A DNA stretch of 64,000 nt from the NCBI RefSeq assembly GCF_029784155.1, contig NC_073691.1, positions 27,385,976 through 27,449,975 on the forward strand. The letters run 5' to 3'. Of this stretch, positions 35,736 to 48,136 are shown piece after piece (the stretch's first letter is position 1; each line of letters opens with the position of its first letter). A program made the translations under genes and the position numbers. Under the pieces are notes generated by a model. The model did no database searches. It saw only the letters and a program-made list of their open reading frames with translations, and was not told where the DNA came from. The DNA is from Uranotaenia lowii (taxonomy: Eukaryota; Arthropoda; Insecta; Diptera; Culicidae).

Positions 35736-38430
35736 AACTTTGGGCTAAAATTTTCGTTTTGAGTAACGTGTATACATTACCGTTAATTTATTTAATCCCG
35801 ATTTATTTTCGTTGTCCGAAAATTTCTGCCCAAAGCTCCCCACACGAAATGTTTTAAAGGAAAAACATCACCACCAACAGCAGAGCCCAGTTCAGTGGTA
35901 CTCAGAAGCGTTATATTTATGATTTACGAGGCAAGCTTGGGCCGAGGTCCGGTCTACTAGGGTCTAAAGCTTTCGGCCGCCAGTCGCGGCGACATTTATC
36001 ATTCCGGATCGGGCATCCGGAGGGGTCTCACCTCACTCTGATCCGACACTAGTCTGCAACATGGACCGCTCTACTGAACCATGTAACGCCGTCATGACAG
36101 AACCGAGGACAGCTCGGTGTTGTTTTTGTTGCTGCAAACTGCAAAAGTTGCAGCTGCAACTTTTTCTTCTTGAGAACCGCGAAACGGCGTCGTCAGTTGA
36201 AATTAAAAACTGTCAAACTACTTTCCAATTATCATAAATCAAACCCAATAGGAGGCTTGGGCGTCCGTCGAGGTGTGTTTGTGTACATTCGGAATGGGTA
36301 ATTGGCGCTCATCAGAAGCAATTGGTCAAGCGGTAGGCAAATTAGGTATGTTCGAAAGCCAGAAAAAAAATCATCAGACAACCAACTGGCGAAGACATCT
36401 TGCGCTATCTTGGGAAAGATCGATTCGGTAGCTATCGCACCTAATCAACAACTTTGTTGGGTAGGTTATGATTTTTTTTTCCAGAACCGCTACATTTGGT
36501 GGGAAACATGTCAATCTCGGCCTACTATGCAAACCGCAGGACCTGTTTGAGTCGTTTGAATCTTATGGGTGGCCATATTGGGATTGATTACTTTGATTTT
36601 ATTTTATGACATACATATGCACCACGGCCTACTATGACGATTGACTACAAAGTTGCATTCAAGTTCGGTACCGTCGCGATTTGTAAATAAATTCATAACT
36701 GGGGTAAAAAGGTTGCGTGGTATTATTTTTCAACGGAAACGTTCCGAAGTCTTCAGTTATGGAGAGACCCCTAAAGGGGTCACTCAAATCTGCGATAATT
36801 AATCTCTCCCGGGCCGGGGACTCTCGGCAACCTTCGGGATCTCCTCGGACTCCGATTGCTGTTGTTAATGGCTCGTATCGCTGTGTGATAATGACCGATG
36901 ATGATGATGATGGGAGAACAATGACCTGACCTCTCGCGGTTTATGACCAAGCAGGCAGCCTCGGTTTATCTAAAGTCTGATCCCGAGAAGGGCCGCCATC
37001 CATAGGGACCCGATCGCAACCGCTTCAGGTGAGAGAGTGAAATCCGAGGCTGCAAGAGATCCCACCGGGAGATTATTTCCTGGAGATATGCTCGGGAATG
37101 AGTGTGTGGGTAGGGTGTGATGGATTTGAACTTTATTAAAATACTGATAGGTGTAACGTCTCTCGTAGGTGTGGCAGCATCGAAACGACCCTGTTGGTGC
37201 CGCGCCGTTTTTCGCGACGAGGAGCGAAACAACCCGAGGCTGATTGATTGGCATCATGATTAGGTTTGATAGATTTGAGCGTGTACGTACTTACACGTAC
37301 ACGCTGTATCACTTGAATATTGTAAAGCAACAACGAAAAACGATGCATTGGACTCATTGAACGGATACAGGCATCGAACTTGAACTTGATGAGCAAGAGT
37401 TACAGGGTATTTTTTCCGGTTAAAATATTGATCTGGTACGAAGCAAAAATAAAGTTCCCATTTTTTAAGATTACGGGATTCAAAAGTGTTAATTTCAAAT
37501 AGAAAAATAATTTCGTTAACGCTTTAAACACGTCAAAAAATTGCGATTTCAATTCAAACTCATAAGAAGATTTCCTTCAAGTTTTGTTCTATTTAAAAAG
37601 CGTTATGTATTGTAAGGTTTTACTACTTCTGTTTTCATAATTAGAAGAAGTTGTTGAAATGGTTTAAACGCGTTGAAAGTTTTTAAATTTGAAGTCTCAA
37701 TCAATCATTGCAGAAGCCTGGTTCAAATACTTTTGAGCAAGGAGTCAGAACAATCTTAACTAAAATTTCGCTCCGCTTATCAAGTAACTCAATAACAACC
37801 TTCAAATATCCCACTTGTTGTTTGTTTGTTAAGCAGAAAAACATACCTCCAGTTATATTTAGCGAAAGAAGATGATTGTGTCTTAGAGTTGCCGCCATTC
37901 TGGATTGAATTTTTGAATGAAAAAAAAAACCTCAAACCTAGGAAATTCAATGGAAAGTTCAGTGCAACATTTCAAATTTCAGAATAAAGAAGAAATCAGA
38001 CATGAATACAAAACGTAGAGATAATCAGTAATGATAAAAATGATAGAAATAACTCAAACGTTACACTTAAAAAAGAATGCAGTTACTCATTGACAAAAAT
38101 GATGATAAAAATAGAATAAATACTTGTGACATAAAAACAAAAACGATATCAAAATGAAAACCAAAAAAGACAATAACTGAAATTTCAAAAAATTATATAA
38201 CAAAATTTGCAAAAACAAATGACATCAAATGGCCATAAGAAAGACAAAAATGATCAAGAAAAAAAATAACACAAAATTACAAAAAAAGACTGGAAACACA
38301 TGACTAAGAACTGAAAATGAAAAAGGACAAAAATAAAAAAAAACACAAACGCAAAAATTGAACAAAATAACACCAGACATCAGACAAAAAATAAAACAAA
38401 ACTAAAATGTCAATTTCTTTACAACGAAAC
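35736..38430. other. Unique DNA (35.7-37.9 kb) and A-rich border (37.9-38.4 kb)
   Basis: 35.9-37.4 kb is moderately GC-rich and complex, and could hold regulatory or untranslated-exon sequence, but no exon, promoter or RNA gene can be supported. From about 38030 the DNA becomes A-rich with scattered GACAAAAATGA words leading into the satellite. Confidence 0.5.
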
Positions 38431-38439
38431 CAACATTAA

Positions 38440-39075
38440 AATGACAACAATGACAAAAATGAAAAAAAAAAAATACAAAAAAGAACAAAACTGACAAAAA
38501 AGCCAAAAATGACAAAAATGACAAAAATGACAAAAAAAGCAAAAATAACAAAATGACAAAAAATACAAAAATGACAAAAATAACAAAAATGACAAAAATG
38601 ACAAGAATGACAAAAATGACAAAAATGACAAGAATGACAAAAATGACAAAAATGACAAAAATGACAAAAATGACAAAAATGACAAAAATGACAAAAATGA
38701 CAAAAATGACAAAAATGACAAAAATGACAAAAATGACAAAAATGACAAAAATGACAAAAATGACAAAAATGACAAAAATGACAAAAATGACAAAAATGAC
38801 AAAAATGACAAAAATGACAAAAATGACAAAAATGACAAAAATGACAAAAATGACAAAAATGACAAAAATGACAAAAATGACAAAAATGACAAAAATGACA
38901 AAAATTACAAAAATTACAAAAATGACAAAAATGACAAAAATGACAAAAATGACAAAAATGACAAAAATGACAAAAATGACAAAAATGACAAAAATGACAA
39001 AAATGACAAAAATGACAAAAATGACAAAAATTACAAAAATTAAAAAAAAAATTACAAAAATGACAAAAATTACAA
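38440..39075. repeat. 9-bp satellite array D (ATGACAAAA)
   Basis: About 55 nearly perfect ATGACAAAA units between 38570 and 39040, with a few AGAATGACA and AAATTACAA variants and decayed ends. Same unit as array C but in the opposite orientation. Confidence 0.95.
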
Positions 39076-39107
39076 AAACAAATTAAAAAAAAAAAATTCA
39101 AAAATAT

Positions 39108-39345
39108 TTGTCAATTTCGAGAATTTTGAAAATTTTGACAATTTTGATTATTCTGGTAATTTTGAGATGTAAGATAATTTTGACAATTTTGACAATTTCG
39201 ACAATTATCGCAATTTTGATCATTTTGACAATGTTGACAATTTTGAAAATTTTGACAATTTTGAAAATTTTGACATTATTGACAATTTTGAAAATTTTGA
39301 CAATTTCGTCAATAATGACAATTTTGACAAATTACACAAAAATAA
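39108..39345. repeat. Small inverted block of TTTTGACAA units within the ATGACAAAA region
   Basis: Units of TTTTGACAA, TTTTGAAAA and TTTCGACAA interrupt the ATGACAAAA arrays. This is the variant of the array at 41.2-44.1 kb, so the two families alternate here. Confidence 0.85.
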
Positions 39346-39399
39346 AATGTCAATTTCGAAACAACGAAACCAAAATTAAGCATAATTTGAACCAGAATG

Positions 39400-41205
39400 A
39401 CAAAAATTACACAAAAAAAATGAGAAATTCCACAAAAATGACAAAAACGACAAAAAGGACAAAAACGACAAAAATGACAAAAATGACAAAAATGACAAAA
39501 ATGACAAAATTGACAAAAATGACAAAAATGACAAAAATGACAAAAATGAACAAAAATGACAAAAATGACAAAAATGACAAATATGACAAAATTGACAAAT
39601 ATGACAAAAATGACAAAACTGACAAAAATTACAAAAATGACAAAAATGACAAAAATGAAAAAATTGACAGAAATGACCAAAATGACAAAAATGACAAAAA
39701 TGACAAAAATGAAAAAAATTACAAAAATGACAAAAATTACAAAAATGACAAAAATGACAAAAATGACAAAAATGACAAAAATTACAACGATGACAAAAAT
39801 GACAAAAATGACAAAAATGACAAAAATGACAAAAATGACAAAAATGACAAAAATGACAAAAATGACAAAAATGACAAAAATGACAAAAATGACAAAAATG
39901 ACAAAAATGACAAAAATGACAAAAATGACAAAAATGACAAAATTGACAAAAATGACAAAAATGAAAAAAAAGACAAAAATGACAAAAATGAAAAAATTGA
40001 CAAAAATGACAAAAATTACAAAAAATGACAAAAATGACAAAAATGACAAAAATGACAAAAATGACAAAAATGACAAAAATGACAAAAATGACAAAAATGA
40101 CAAAAATGACAAAAATGACAAAAATGACAAAAATGACAAAAATGACAAAAATGACAAAAATGACAAAAATGACAAAAATGACAAAAATGACAAAAATGAC
40201 AAAAATGACAAAAATGACAAAAATGACAAAAATGACAAAAATGACAAAAAGGACAAAAATGACAAAAATGACAAAAATGACAAAAATGACAAAATGACAA
40301 AAATGACAAAAATGACAAAAATGACAAAAATGACAAAAATGACAAAAATGACAAAAATGACAAAAATGACAAAAATGACAAAAATGACAAAAATGACAAA
40401 AATGACAAAATTGACAAAAATGACAAAAATGACAAAAATGACAAAAATGACAAAAATGACAAAAATGACAAAAATGACAAAAATGACAAAAATGACAAAA
40501 ATGACAAAAATGACAAAAATGACAAAAATGACAAAAATGACAAAAATGACAAAAATGACAAAAATGACAAAAATGACAAAAATGACAAAAATGACAAAAA
40601 TGACAAAAATGACAAAAATGACAAAAATGACAAAAATGACAAAAATGACAAAAATGACAAAAATGACAAAAATGATAAAAATGACAAAAATGACAAAAAT
40701 TACAAAAATTACAAAAATTACAAAAATTACAAAAATGACAAAAATGACAAAAATTACAAAAATTACAAAAATTACAAAAATGACAAAAATGACAAAAATG
40801 ACAAAAATAACAAAAATGACAAAAATGACAAAATTGACAAAAATGACAAAAATGACAAAAATTACAAAAATGACAAAAATGACAAAAATGACAAAAATGA
40901 CAAAAATGACAAAAATGACAAAAATGACAAAAATGACAAAAATGACAAAAATGACAAAAATGACAAAAATGACAAAAATGACAAAAATGACAAAAATGAG
41001 AAAAATGACAAAAATGACAAAAATGACAAAAATGACAAAAATGACAAAAATGACAAAAATGACAAAAATGACAAAAATGACAAAAATGACAAAAATGACA
41101 AGAACGACAAAAATGACAAAAATGACAAAAATGAAAGAAATGACAAAAATGACAAAAATGACAAAAGTGACACAAATGACAAAAATGACCAACCGAAAAT
41201 ATAAA
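39400..41205. repeat. 9-bp satellite array E (ATGACAAAA), about 1.8 kb
   Basis: About 190 units of ATGACAAAA. Single 8-bp or 10-bp units (for example ACAAAATGACAAAA near 40290 and ACAAAAAATG near 40020) shift the reading frame, which is why open frames change from TKM to NDK in the middle. A patch of ATTACAAAA units lies at 40700-40780. The 774-codon minus frame across it is an artefact. Confidence 0.95.
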
Positions 41206-41219
41206 TAAATAATAAAAAT

Positions 41220-44120
41220 TCCAATTACAATTTTGACAAAAATGACAATTTTTACAAGTTTGACAATTTTGACAATTTTGACCATTTGGAAAATTTCGAA
41301 AATATTGATAATTTGACAGTTCAGACAATTTTGACAATTCTGACAATTTTGACAATTTTGACAATTTTGACAGTTTTGACCATTTTGACTATTTTGACAA
41401 TTTGGACAATTTTGACAATTTTGACAATTTTCACAATTTTGACAACTTTGACAATTTTGACAATTTCGACAATTTTGACACTTTTGACAATTTTGACAAC
41501 TTTGACAATATTGACAATTTTGACAATTTTGACAATTTTGACAATTAAGACAATTTTCACAATTTTGATATTTTTGACAGTTTTGACAAATCCGATAATT
41601 TAGACAATTTTGATAATTTTGACAATTTTCCAAGTTTTTGATAATTTTAACAATTTTGACAATTTGGACAGTTTAACAATTTCGTTAAATTTGACAATTG
41701 TGACAATTTTGACAATTATGACAATTTTGACAATTTAGATGACAATTTAGATGACAATTTTGACAAATATGACAATTTTGACAATTTTGACAATTTCGAC
41801 AATTTTGACGATTTTGACAATTTTGACAATTTTGACCATTGTGTCAAATTGACAATATTGACAATTTTGTCAATTTTGACAATTTTGACAATTTTGACAG
41901 TTTTAATCATTTTAAATTTTTTTCAATTTTCACAATCTATACAATTTTGACAATTTTAAGAGTTTTGACAATTTTGACAATTCTTTAAATTTTGACAATT
42001 TTCACAATTTCGACAATTTCGACAATATTGAAAATTTTGATAATTTTATAAATTTGACAACTTTGACAATTTTGACAATTTTGACACTTTTGACAATTTT
42101 GACAATTTTGACAATTTTGACAATTTTGACAATTTTGACTATTTTGACAATTTTGACAATTTTTACAATTTGGACAATTTTGACAATTTTCACAATTTTG
42201 ACAACTTTGACAATTTTATAAATTTGACAACTTTGACAATTTTGACAATTTTGACAATTTTGACAATTTTGACAGTTTTGACAATTTTGACAATTTTGAA
42301 AACTTTGACAATTTTGACAATTTTCACAATTTTGACAATTTTGACAATATTGAAAATTTTGATAATTTTATAAATTTGACAACTTTGACAATTTTGACAA
42401 TTTTGACACTTTTGACAATTTTGACAATTTTGACAATTTTGACAATTATGACTATTTTGACAATTTTGACAATTTTTACAATTTGGACAATTTTGACAAT
42501 TTTCACAATTTTGACAACTTTGACAATTTTATAAATTTGACAACTTTGACAATTTTGACAATTTTGACAATTTTGACAATTTTGACAATTTTGACAATTT
42601 TGACAATTTTGACAATTTTGACAATTTTGACAATTTTGAAAACTTTGACAATTTTGACAATTTTCACAATTTTGACAATTTTCCAATTTTTTGATAATTT
42701 TAACAATTTTGACAATTTGGACAGTTTAAATATTTTGTCAAATTTGACAATTGTGACAATTTTGACAATTTTGACAATTTTGACAATTTAGATCACAATT
42801 TTGACAAATATGACAATTTTGACAATTTTGACAATTTTGACAATTTTATTCATTTTACAATTTTTTACAATTTTCACAATCTACACAATTTTGAGAGTTT
42901 TGACAATTTTGACAATTCTTTAAATTTTGACAATTTTCACAATTTCGACAATTTCGACAATATTTAAAATTTTGACAATTTTATAAATTTGACAACTTTG
43001 ACAATTTTGACAATTTTGACAATTTTGACAATTTTGACAATTTTGACAATTTCGACAGTTTTGAAGATTTTGACAATTTTGAAAATTTTGAGAATTTTGA
43101 TAATTTAGACAATTTTGACAATTTTGACTATTTTGACAATTTTGACACTTTTGACAATTTTCACAATTTTGACAACTTTGACAATTTCGACAATTTTGAC
43201 AATTTTGACAATTTTGAAAATTTTGACAATTTTGACAATTTTGACAATTTTGGCAATTGTGACAATTTTCACAATTTTGATATTTTTGATAGTTTAAACA
43301 ATTTTGAAAATTTTGATAATTTTGACAATTTTCCAAGTTTTTGATAATTTTGACAATTTTGACAATTTGGACAGTTTAACAATTTTGTCAAATTTGACAA
43401 TTGTGACAATTTTGACAATTTTTACAATTTAGATGACAATTTTGACACATATGACAATTTTGACAATTTTGACAATTTTGACAATTTTGACATTTTTGAC
43501 AATTTTGACAATTGTGTCAAATTGACAATATTGACAATTTTGTCAATTTTGACAATTTTGACAATTTTGACAATTTTGACAATTTTAATCATTTTACATT
43601 TTTTTACAATTTTCACAATTTACACAATTTTGACAATTTTGAGAGTTTTGACAAATTTGACAATACTTTAAATTTTGACAATTTTCATAATTTCGACAAT
43701 TTCGACAATATTGGAAATTTTGACAATTTTATAAATTTGACAACTTTGACAATTTTGACAATTTTGACAATTTTGACGATTTTGACAATTTTAATATTTT
43801 GAGTTAGACAATTTTGACAATTTTGAGTTTTGACAAATTTGACAATTTTGACAATTTTGAAAATTTTGACATATTTTACAATGCAAAATTTGACAATTTT
43901 GACATTTTTGGCAATTTTGACAATTTTGATAATTTTGACAATTTTGACAATTTTGACCATTTTGACAATTTTGATCATTTGGATCATTTTGACCATTTCG
44001 ACTATTTTGACAATCCTTATCCTTATAACCTGATAATCATTAGTTTTTTCCTGATTTTTTAAAACAATTTTGACAATTGTGACAATTTTGATAATTTTGA
44101 TCATTTTGACCATTTCGACC
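41220..44120. repeat. 9-bp satellite array F (TTTTGACAA) with higher-order repeats
   Basis: Units of TTTTGACAA, the complement of the TTGTCAAAA variant in array A. AAATTTGACAACTTTGACAA recurs at about 42050, 42220, 42372 and 42533, spaced 152-170 bp, and again near 42987 and 43733. A longer block beginning TTCTTTAAATTTTGACAA is repeated at about 41980 and 42915, with a related block at about 43665. GATGACAATTTTGACAAATA-type markers occur at 41747, 42790 and 43432. Orientation switches from array E at about 41.21 kb. Confidence 0.93.
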
Positions 44121-47100
44121 ATTTTGACAATCCTGATCCTGATAACTTGATAATTATTCGTTTTTTCCTGATTTTTGAAAATAAACCTGATTTTGTCTGA
44201 TATTTTTATTTTCACGGTCAACTGTATGTTTCAATAAAAATTTTAACCCTAATCCATCGAAGAGTGACAACATGACATTTTTAAGTTTGGAGGCTTGTAT
44301 CTTTTTTTAGCGGACCCAAGTAAAAAAATCTTCTTGGACCCCCATTGAAATCATAACACGCTGCTTAAAAGCTCTAACAAATAAAAATCCCTCTAAAGAT
44401 TTAGAGTGTCGATTCAACACTCCTTGCTTTAGATCACAAAATCTCACACAAGCCAAAACAAATTTCGGAATCAGCACGGTTTTTTGCATTTGGATGGCAG
44501 CCAAATGGGTTAGGTCGAATTTCGAAAACCGACCATATGCATTTTGCAGATTGGCCCAAAAAACTGACCTGAGCCAAATATCGGCTCAATAGAACTTGAA
44601 ATTTTCGATTTTTAAACCCTTGACAGTCACCTAAAGATGTTACCAAAAGCAATAGGAAAAATCGAAATTTTAATTTAAGTGCCAAATACTATGTAAATAG
44701 AAATAAAACCTCAAAATCTGGTGTTATCTAAAACAAAGATTTAAAAAAAAACGTACAAAACCGACCGACCGAAATGTCCCAGAAAGTCGATTTTTGCCAA
44801 ATCTTTTCGGTAATTTGGCAGCAAAATTTAAAAAAAAATTCCTTTTAAAAATGGCTACTAAATATCTATAGTAGATTTTCAAAATTCTCTCACTCTGAAT
44901 CCCATAAAAATTTACAACTCGATAAAGCCAAATTTTTGTCGTAGCTTTTGATGGGGCGAGGATCAATTAAAGTCGGCACGAGTGTAATTTAATGAACCTA
45001 ATATTCCTTTTTCACTCTCAGAACGTTTGATTGAAATTGCTCTTGCGGTTAAAAATCAAGAAACTTGACAGCTGCAATTTCAATCCAAGATGGCTGAGTT
45101 GTACCCTTTTGACCCTCGGCAGCAACAGAAAAACAGCAGAATTCATGGCCAACTAGGTCCCAGTTGGTAGTAGCTTAGAGCAGCCGGTCCCGTCCGGGAG
45201 TAAATTGGAAAAAGGCTATTCCGATTCCGATCATCACCGGTAAGTTTGGGGTCATTGTTCGGAAATTTCTGCAGCTTAAATGATCAGGCAAGGGCCAGTG
45301 TTAAGGTTCTAGGAACATCATCCGAATGGGAAATTGAACAACGAGTTGAGACGCACTCCAGTCTTAGGGCTCCAAGACGAAGTCTGTAGTTAGTTGAACC
45401 TTTTCCAGATGTCAAAGGTGCTTTCTCTCGAGGAAGAGGAGAAGCAAGAGGATTTTTTTTCCAATAACTCCAAACAACCGGGAAAGAACTTCGATAAGGC
45501 TCTCTTTGGTTTGGTCTTCGGCAATAAATTCTTCCCATTACGGGTACTCCTTTTTCATTTAAGAACAATACAAGATTAATGCCTTTCGGACGGGTGCTGA
45601 TAGCTCGCTCTGTCCCGAGAATGCCATGAAGCTGGCCAGTGTGGCTTTCCGGGAAAAGTGAGGTTATGGTGGGGTATGTGGATAAATTGGCATCTATTTC
45701 TGTACATGGTTAGCGGAATTTAGCGTCACTTATCTCGTCCCGTTTCGATTGGGTCTCTCCGCTTGGTGGTTAGAAGTTGAAATACGACCTTAACGTTTTG
45801 CCTCGTCCTTCTCTCGAGTGACTTTACACCTTCGTCTCTTTCCCTAGACATCGGGGAGGTTTCAGGTCACACCGGGCAGAGTTGGGATCGAATTCTACAT
45901 GTCTCATCGAGGCTTCTGATTGAAATTCTAATCCTTACAGTTTCGAACGAGTGAGAAAAAGGCCAAACCTCGTCGTTACAATGTATGTTTCTAACGTAAT
46001 TTATTGCCTACAGTTAGCTCGGATTTGTCGTGACGATAAAACCGAAGATTTCCCGAAAGCCTACCCTCTCTCCCGATTCGTCCTCTCCCAGCAACTTCGT
46101 GGTCTATAATTATCACCTCAGAGGATCACTCGCAGATTTGTGGCACTCGCTTTAGCTAGAGTTGGCACTCTGTGGCCCCCGAGGTCAAGTTCGACCTCGG
46201 GAAGAGAATTTTGATGAGGAGGATTACACATTTCCACTATCCTAACTTCCGCGAACGAATTGAATTACGAATTCGATCTGCGCTTTTGCGCTCTACTACA
46301 GGTCTCGACCCCGTTTTTTTCTGTTCTATCTCTCGGTCTTTAACCATTTTAACCAGTGATCTTATTCCCAAGGGCTATTGTTTTTTTTCTGCAACAACAC
46401 CACCCGACTGAGCCAAGAGGATTTAATCGCTTTTGCACCCCCCTTAGACTTGTAGACTGTAATTATGTATCATCTTCGGCCACGATTCCGATTCCGTCGA
46501 GATGCATCCTTGGCTAGCGGAAGAAACCAACGGGTTTTCCAGTGCAATGGGGGAATTCTGGCCAGAATCAACCGATCACGGGGAATAATTCACCTCCAAC
46601 TGCCAGTCACATCCATTAAGTGGCTTGGCGTTGGCGTTCTTAAAAGGCGAAAAAGCTGCTCTCTTGTGGCTTGGCTGGTGATTGATCTCACCTTTTCCTT
46701 GCTGCTTTGCGCCCTTAAAGCACGAGCAGTGCTCGCGCGATCCTCCTAGCTCGCCAATTTTGACGATCCGAGGAATGTTGCTGTTGTAGGATGCATTTGG
46801 TGCCTATGAAGGTTGTAATCTTCAGGTGCCATTCTTTTCCTATGGTACCGAGAGGGGGGAACCAAAAATCGTGATCCGGATGAGTAATCTGGACGAGAAA
46901 ATCGGCAGAGGGTCACTGAAAGTTTTTACACTTTTGGAGATGGAAATAACATCCTTAAAGCTTTGGGATTGATGGAATTTTAATTGATCTGTCCCTAGAA
47001 GATTCGAAGGTTAAAATTAGTCACGTGTTATTTTGTTTTTTTTTCTCTCGTGAATAGTGTTCCGGGTTGATGTCAAAAGTAAAATATTTTTTTGCATTTA

Positions 47101-47749
47101 TTTTGCTCTTTGATTTACTAGACGCAAGCATCCCAGAATGATTTTTCGTCGTAGTGATTGAAATCCTCGCCCATCTTCTCATCAGAGGCATTCAAAAAAC
47201 ACGCTCTGAGGCCTCGCATAGCTATACAGGAGAAGATACATTTCAAACCTCCCCCCGTGAGGAAGATCTGCTCAGAGAGACACATTTCGTGTAATGCCCC
47301 AAACGAGCTCTCTCAACATTCGGTTGCTTTGCTACACGATGCATGAAGAGGACGAGGCAGACATACTCATTCACATTATTGAATTTGAATTACTCAGGAC
47401 AGGACTCAGGACTCAGGCCGGTAGCTGGTGTTGAGCAGAACATGTTCAAGCTCACCTAAAAGGTTGAGAGAACAACACAACAACACTTCATAAACGGTAT
47501 CTAACGCAGTTCCTTACTGCTCATTTTCATCACATTCACCAAAACAAGCTTATTTTCAAAAATCAGGGAAATACAACGGCTTATCAGGTTGTCAGGCTAA
47601 GCCACGAAAAATCAGGCAAATCCTGAAAAATCAGACAAATTGACATCTCTGTGTGCAATAAAAAACAGCAGAAAAAACTTCGGGCATTCTTTTCAGGCAC
47701 AAACGAGTCTCCTGGGTTTGCTATATCTTTTGAGTTCGGTTTCCTCAAG
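44121..47749. other. Mixed unique DNA, no supported gene
   Basis: 44.0-44.2 kb has two similar copies (about 119 bp apart) of a segment containing TTTTTTCCTGATTTTT. 44.2-45.0 kb is AT-rich. 45.0-47.4 kb is of normal complexity and includes frames such as 46465-46749 (plus) without recognisable content. 47.38-47.65 kb has AGGACTCAGG and AAATCAGG repeats. Confidence 0.45.
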
Positions 47750-47757
47750 CTTGTAAC

Positions 47758-48128
47758 CAGTGATGCCAACTGTTTTTCAGAAATGTCTGGAAGATTTTGA
47801 AAAAAATGTCTGGAAAAGTCTGGATGGCGAACTTTATAGGTGATAACCTTTTTTTTTGGTCCCCAGATCGCATTATTGCAGTCTAGGGAATAACACTCAT
47901 TACTTCATAATAATCATACATTCTATACACTATCAAAGCCTGAGATTATTGTGGTGATGTCGGCGGTATTACGTTTTATGCGTTCCTTCCTGTTTCACTA
48001 TCATCTTCGTGGCATTCCTCACTCTTCTATTATTCATTCAAATCATTACCTGCCATTTTGCAACAAAAATTTTGAATTTTTATGTCAAAACTCAAAAGTC
48101 AGAAAAATCTGGAAAGTTGGCAACGCTG
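47758..48128. mobile_element. hAT-type MITE with perfect 8-bp target duplication
   Basis: The 371-bp element begins CAGTGATGCCAACT and ends, read inward, CAGCGTTGCCAACT, a 14-bp inverted repeat with two mismatches. It is flanked by the identical 8-mer CTTGTAAC at 47750-47757 and 48129-48136. CAGNGWTGCCAA ends and 8-bp duplications are diagnostic of hAT-superfamily transposition. It has no transposase, so it is non-autonomous. The exact target duplication suggests a fairly recent insertion, although the ends have diverged. Confidence 0.9.
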
Positions 48129-48136
48129 CTTGTAAC

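Noticed and set aside
39309..41633. 774-codon minus-strand open frame (VIF/SFL/CQN repeats) and the other long satellite frames at 15-22, 27-28 and 38-41 kb
   Set aside because: Frames are open on both strands and in several phases because the unit is 9 bp without stops; there is no start context, splice or composition bias towards a protein.
46465..46749. 94-codon plus-strand frame
   Set aside because: Basic, no recognisable family, no transcript signals.
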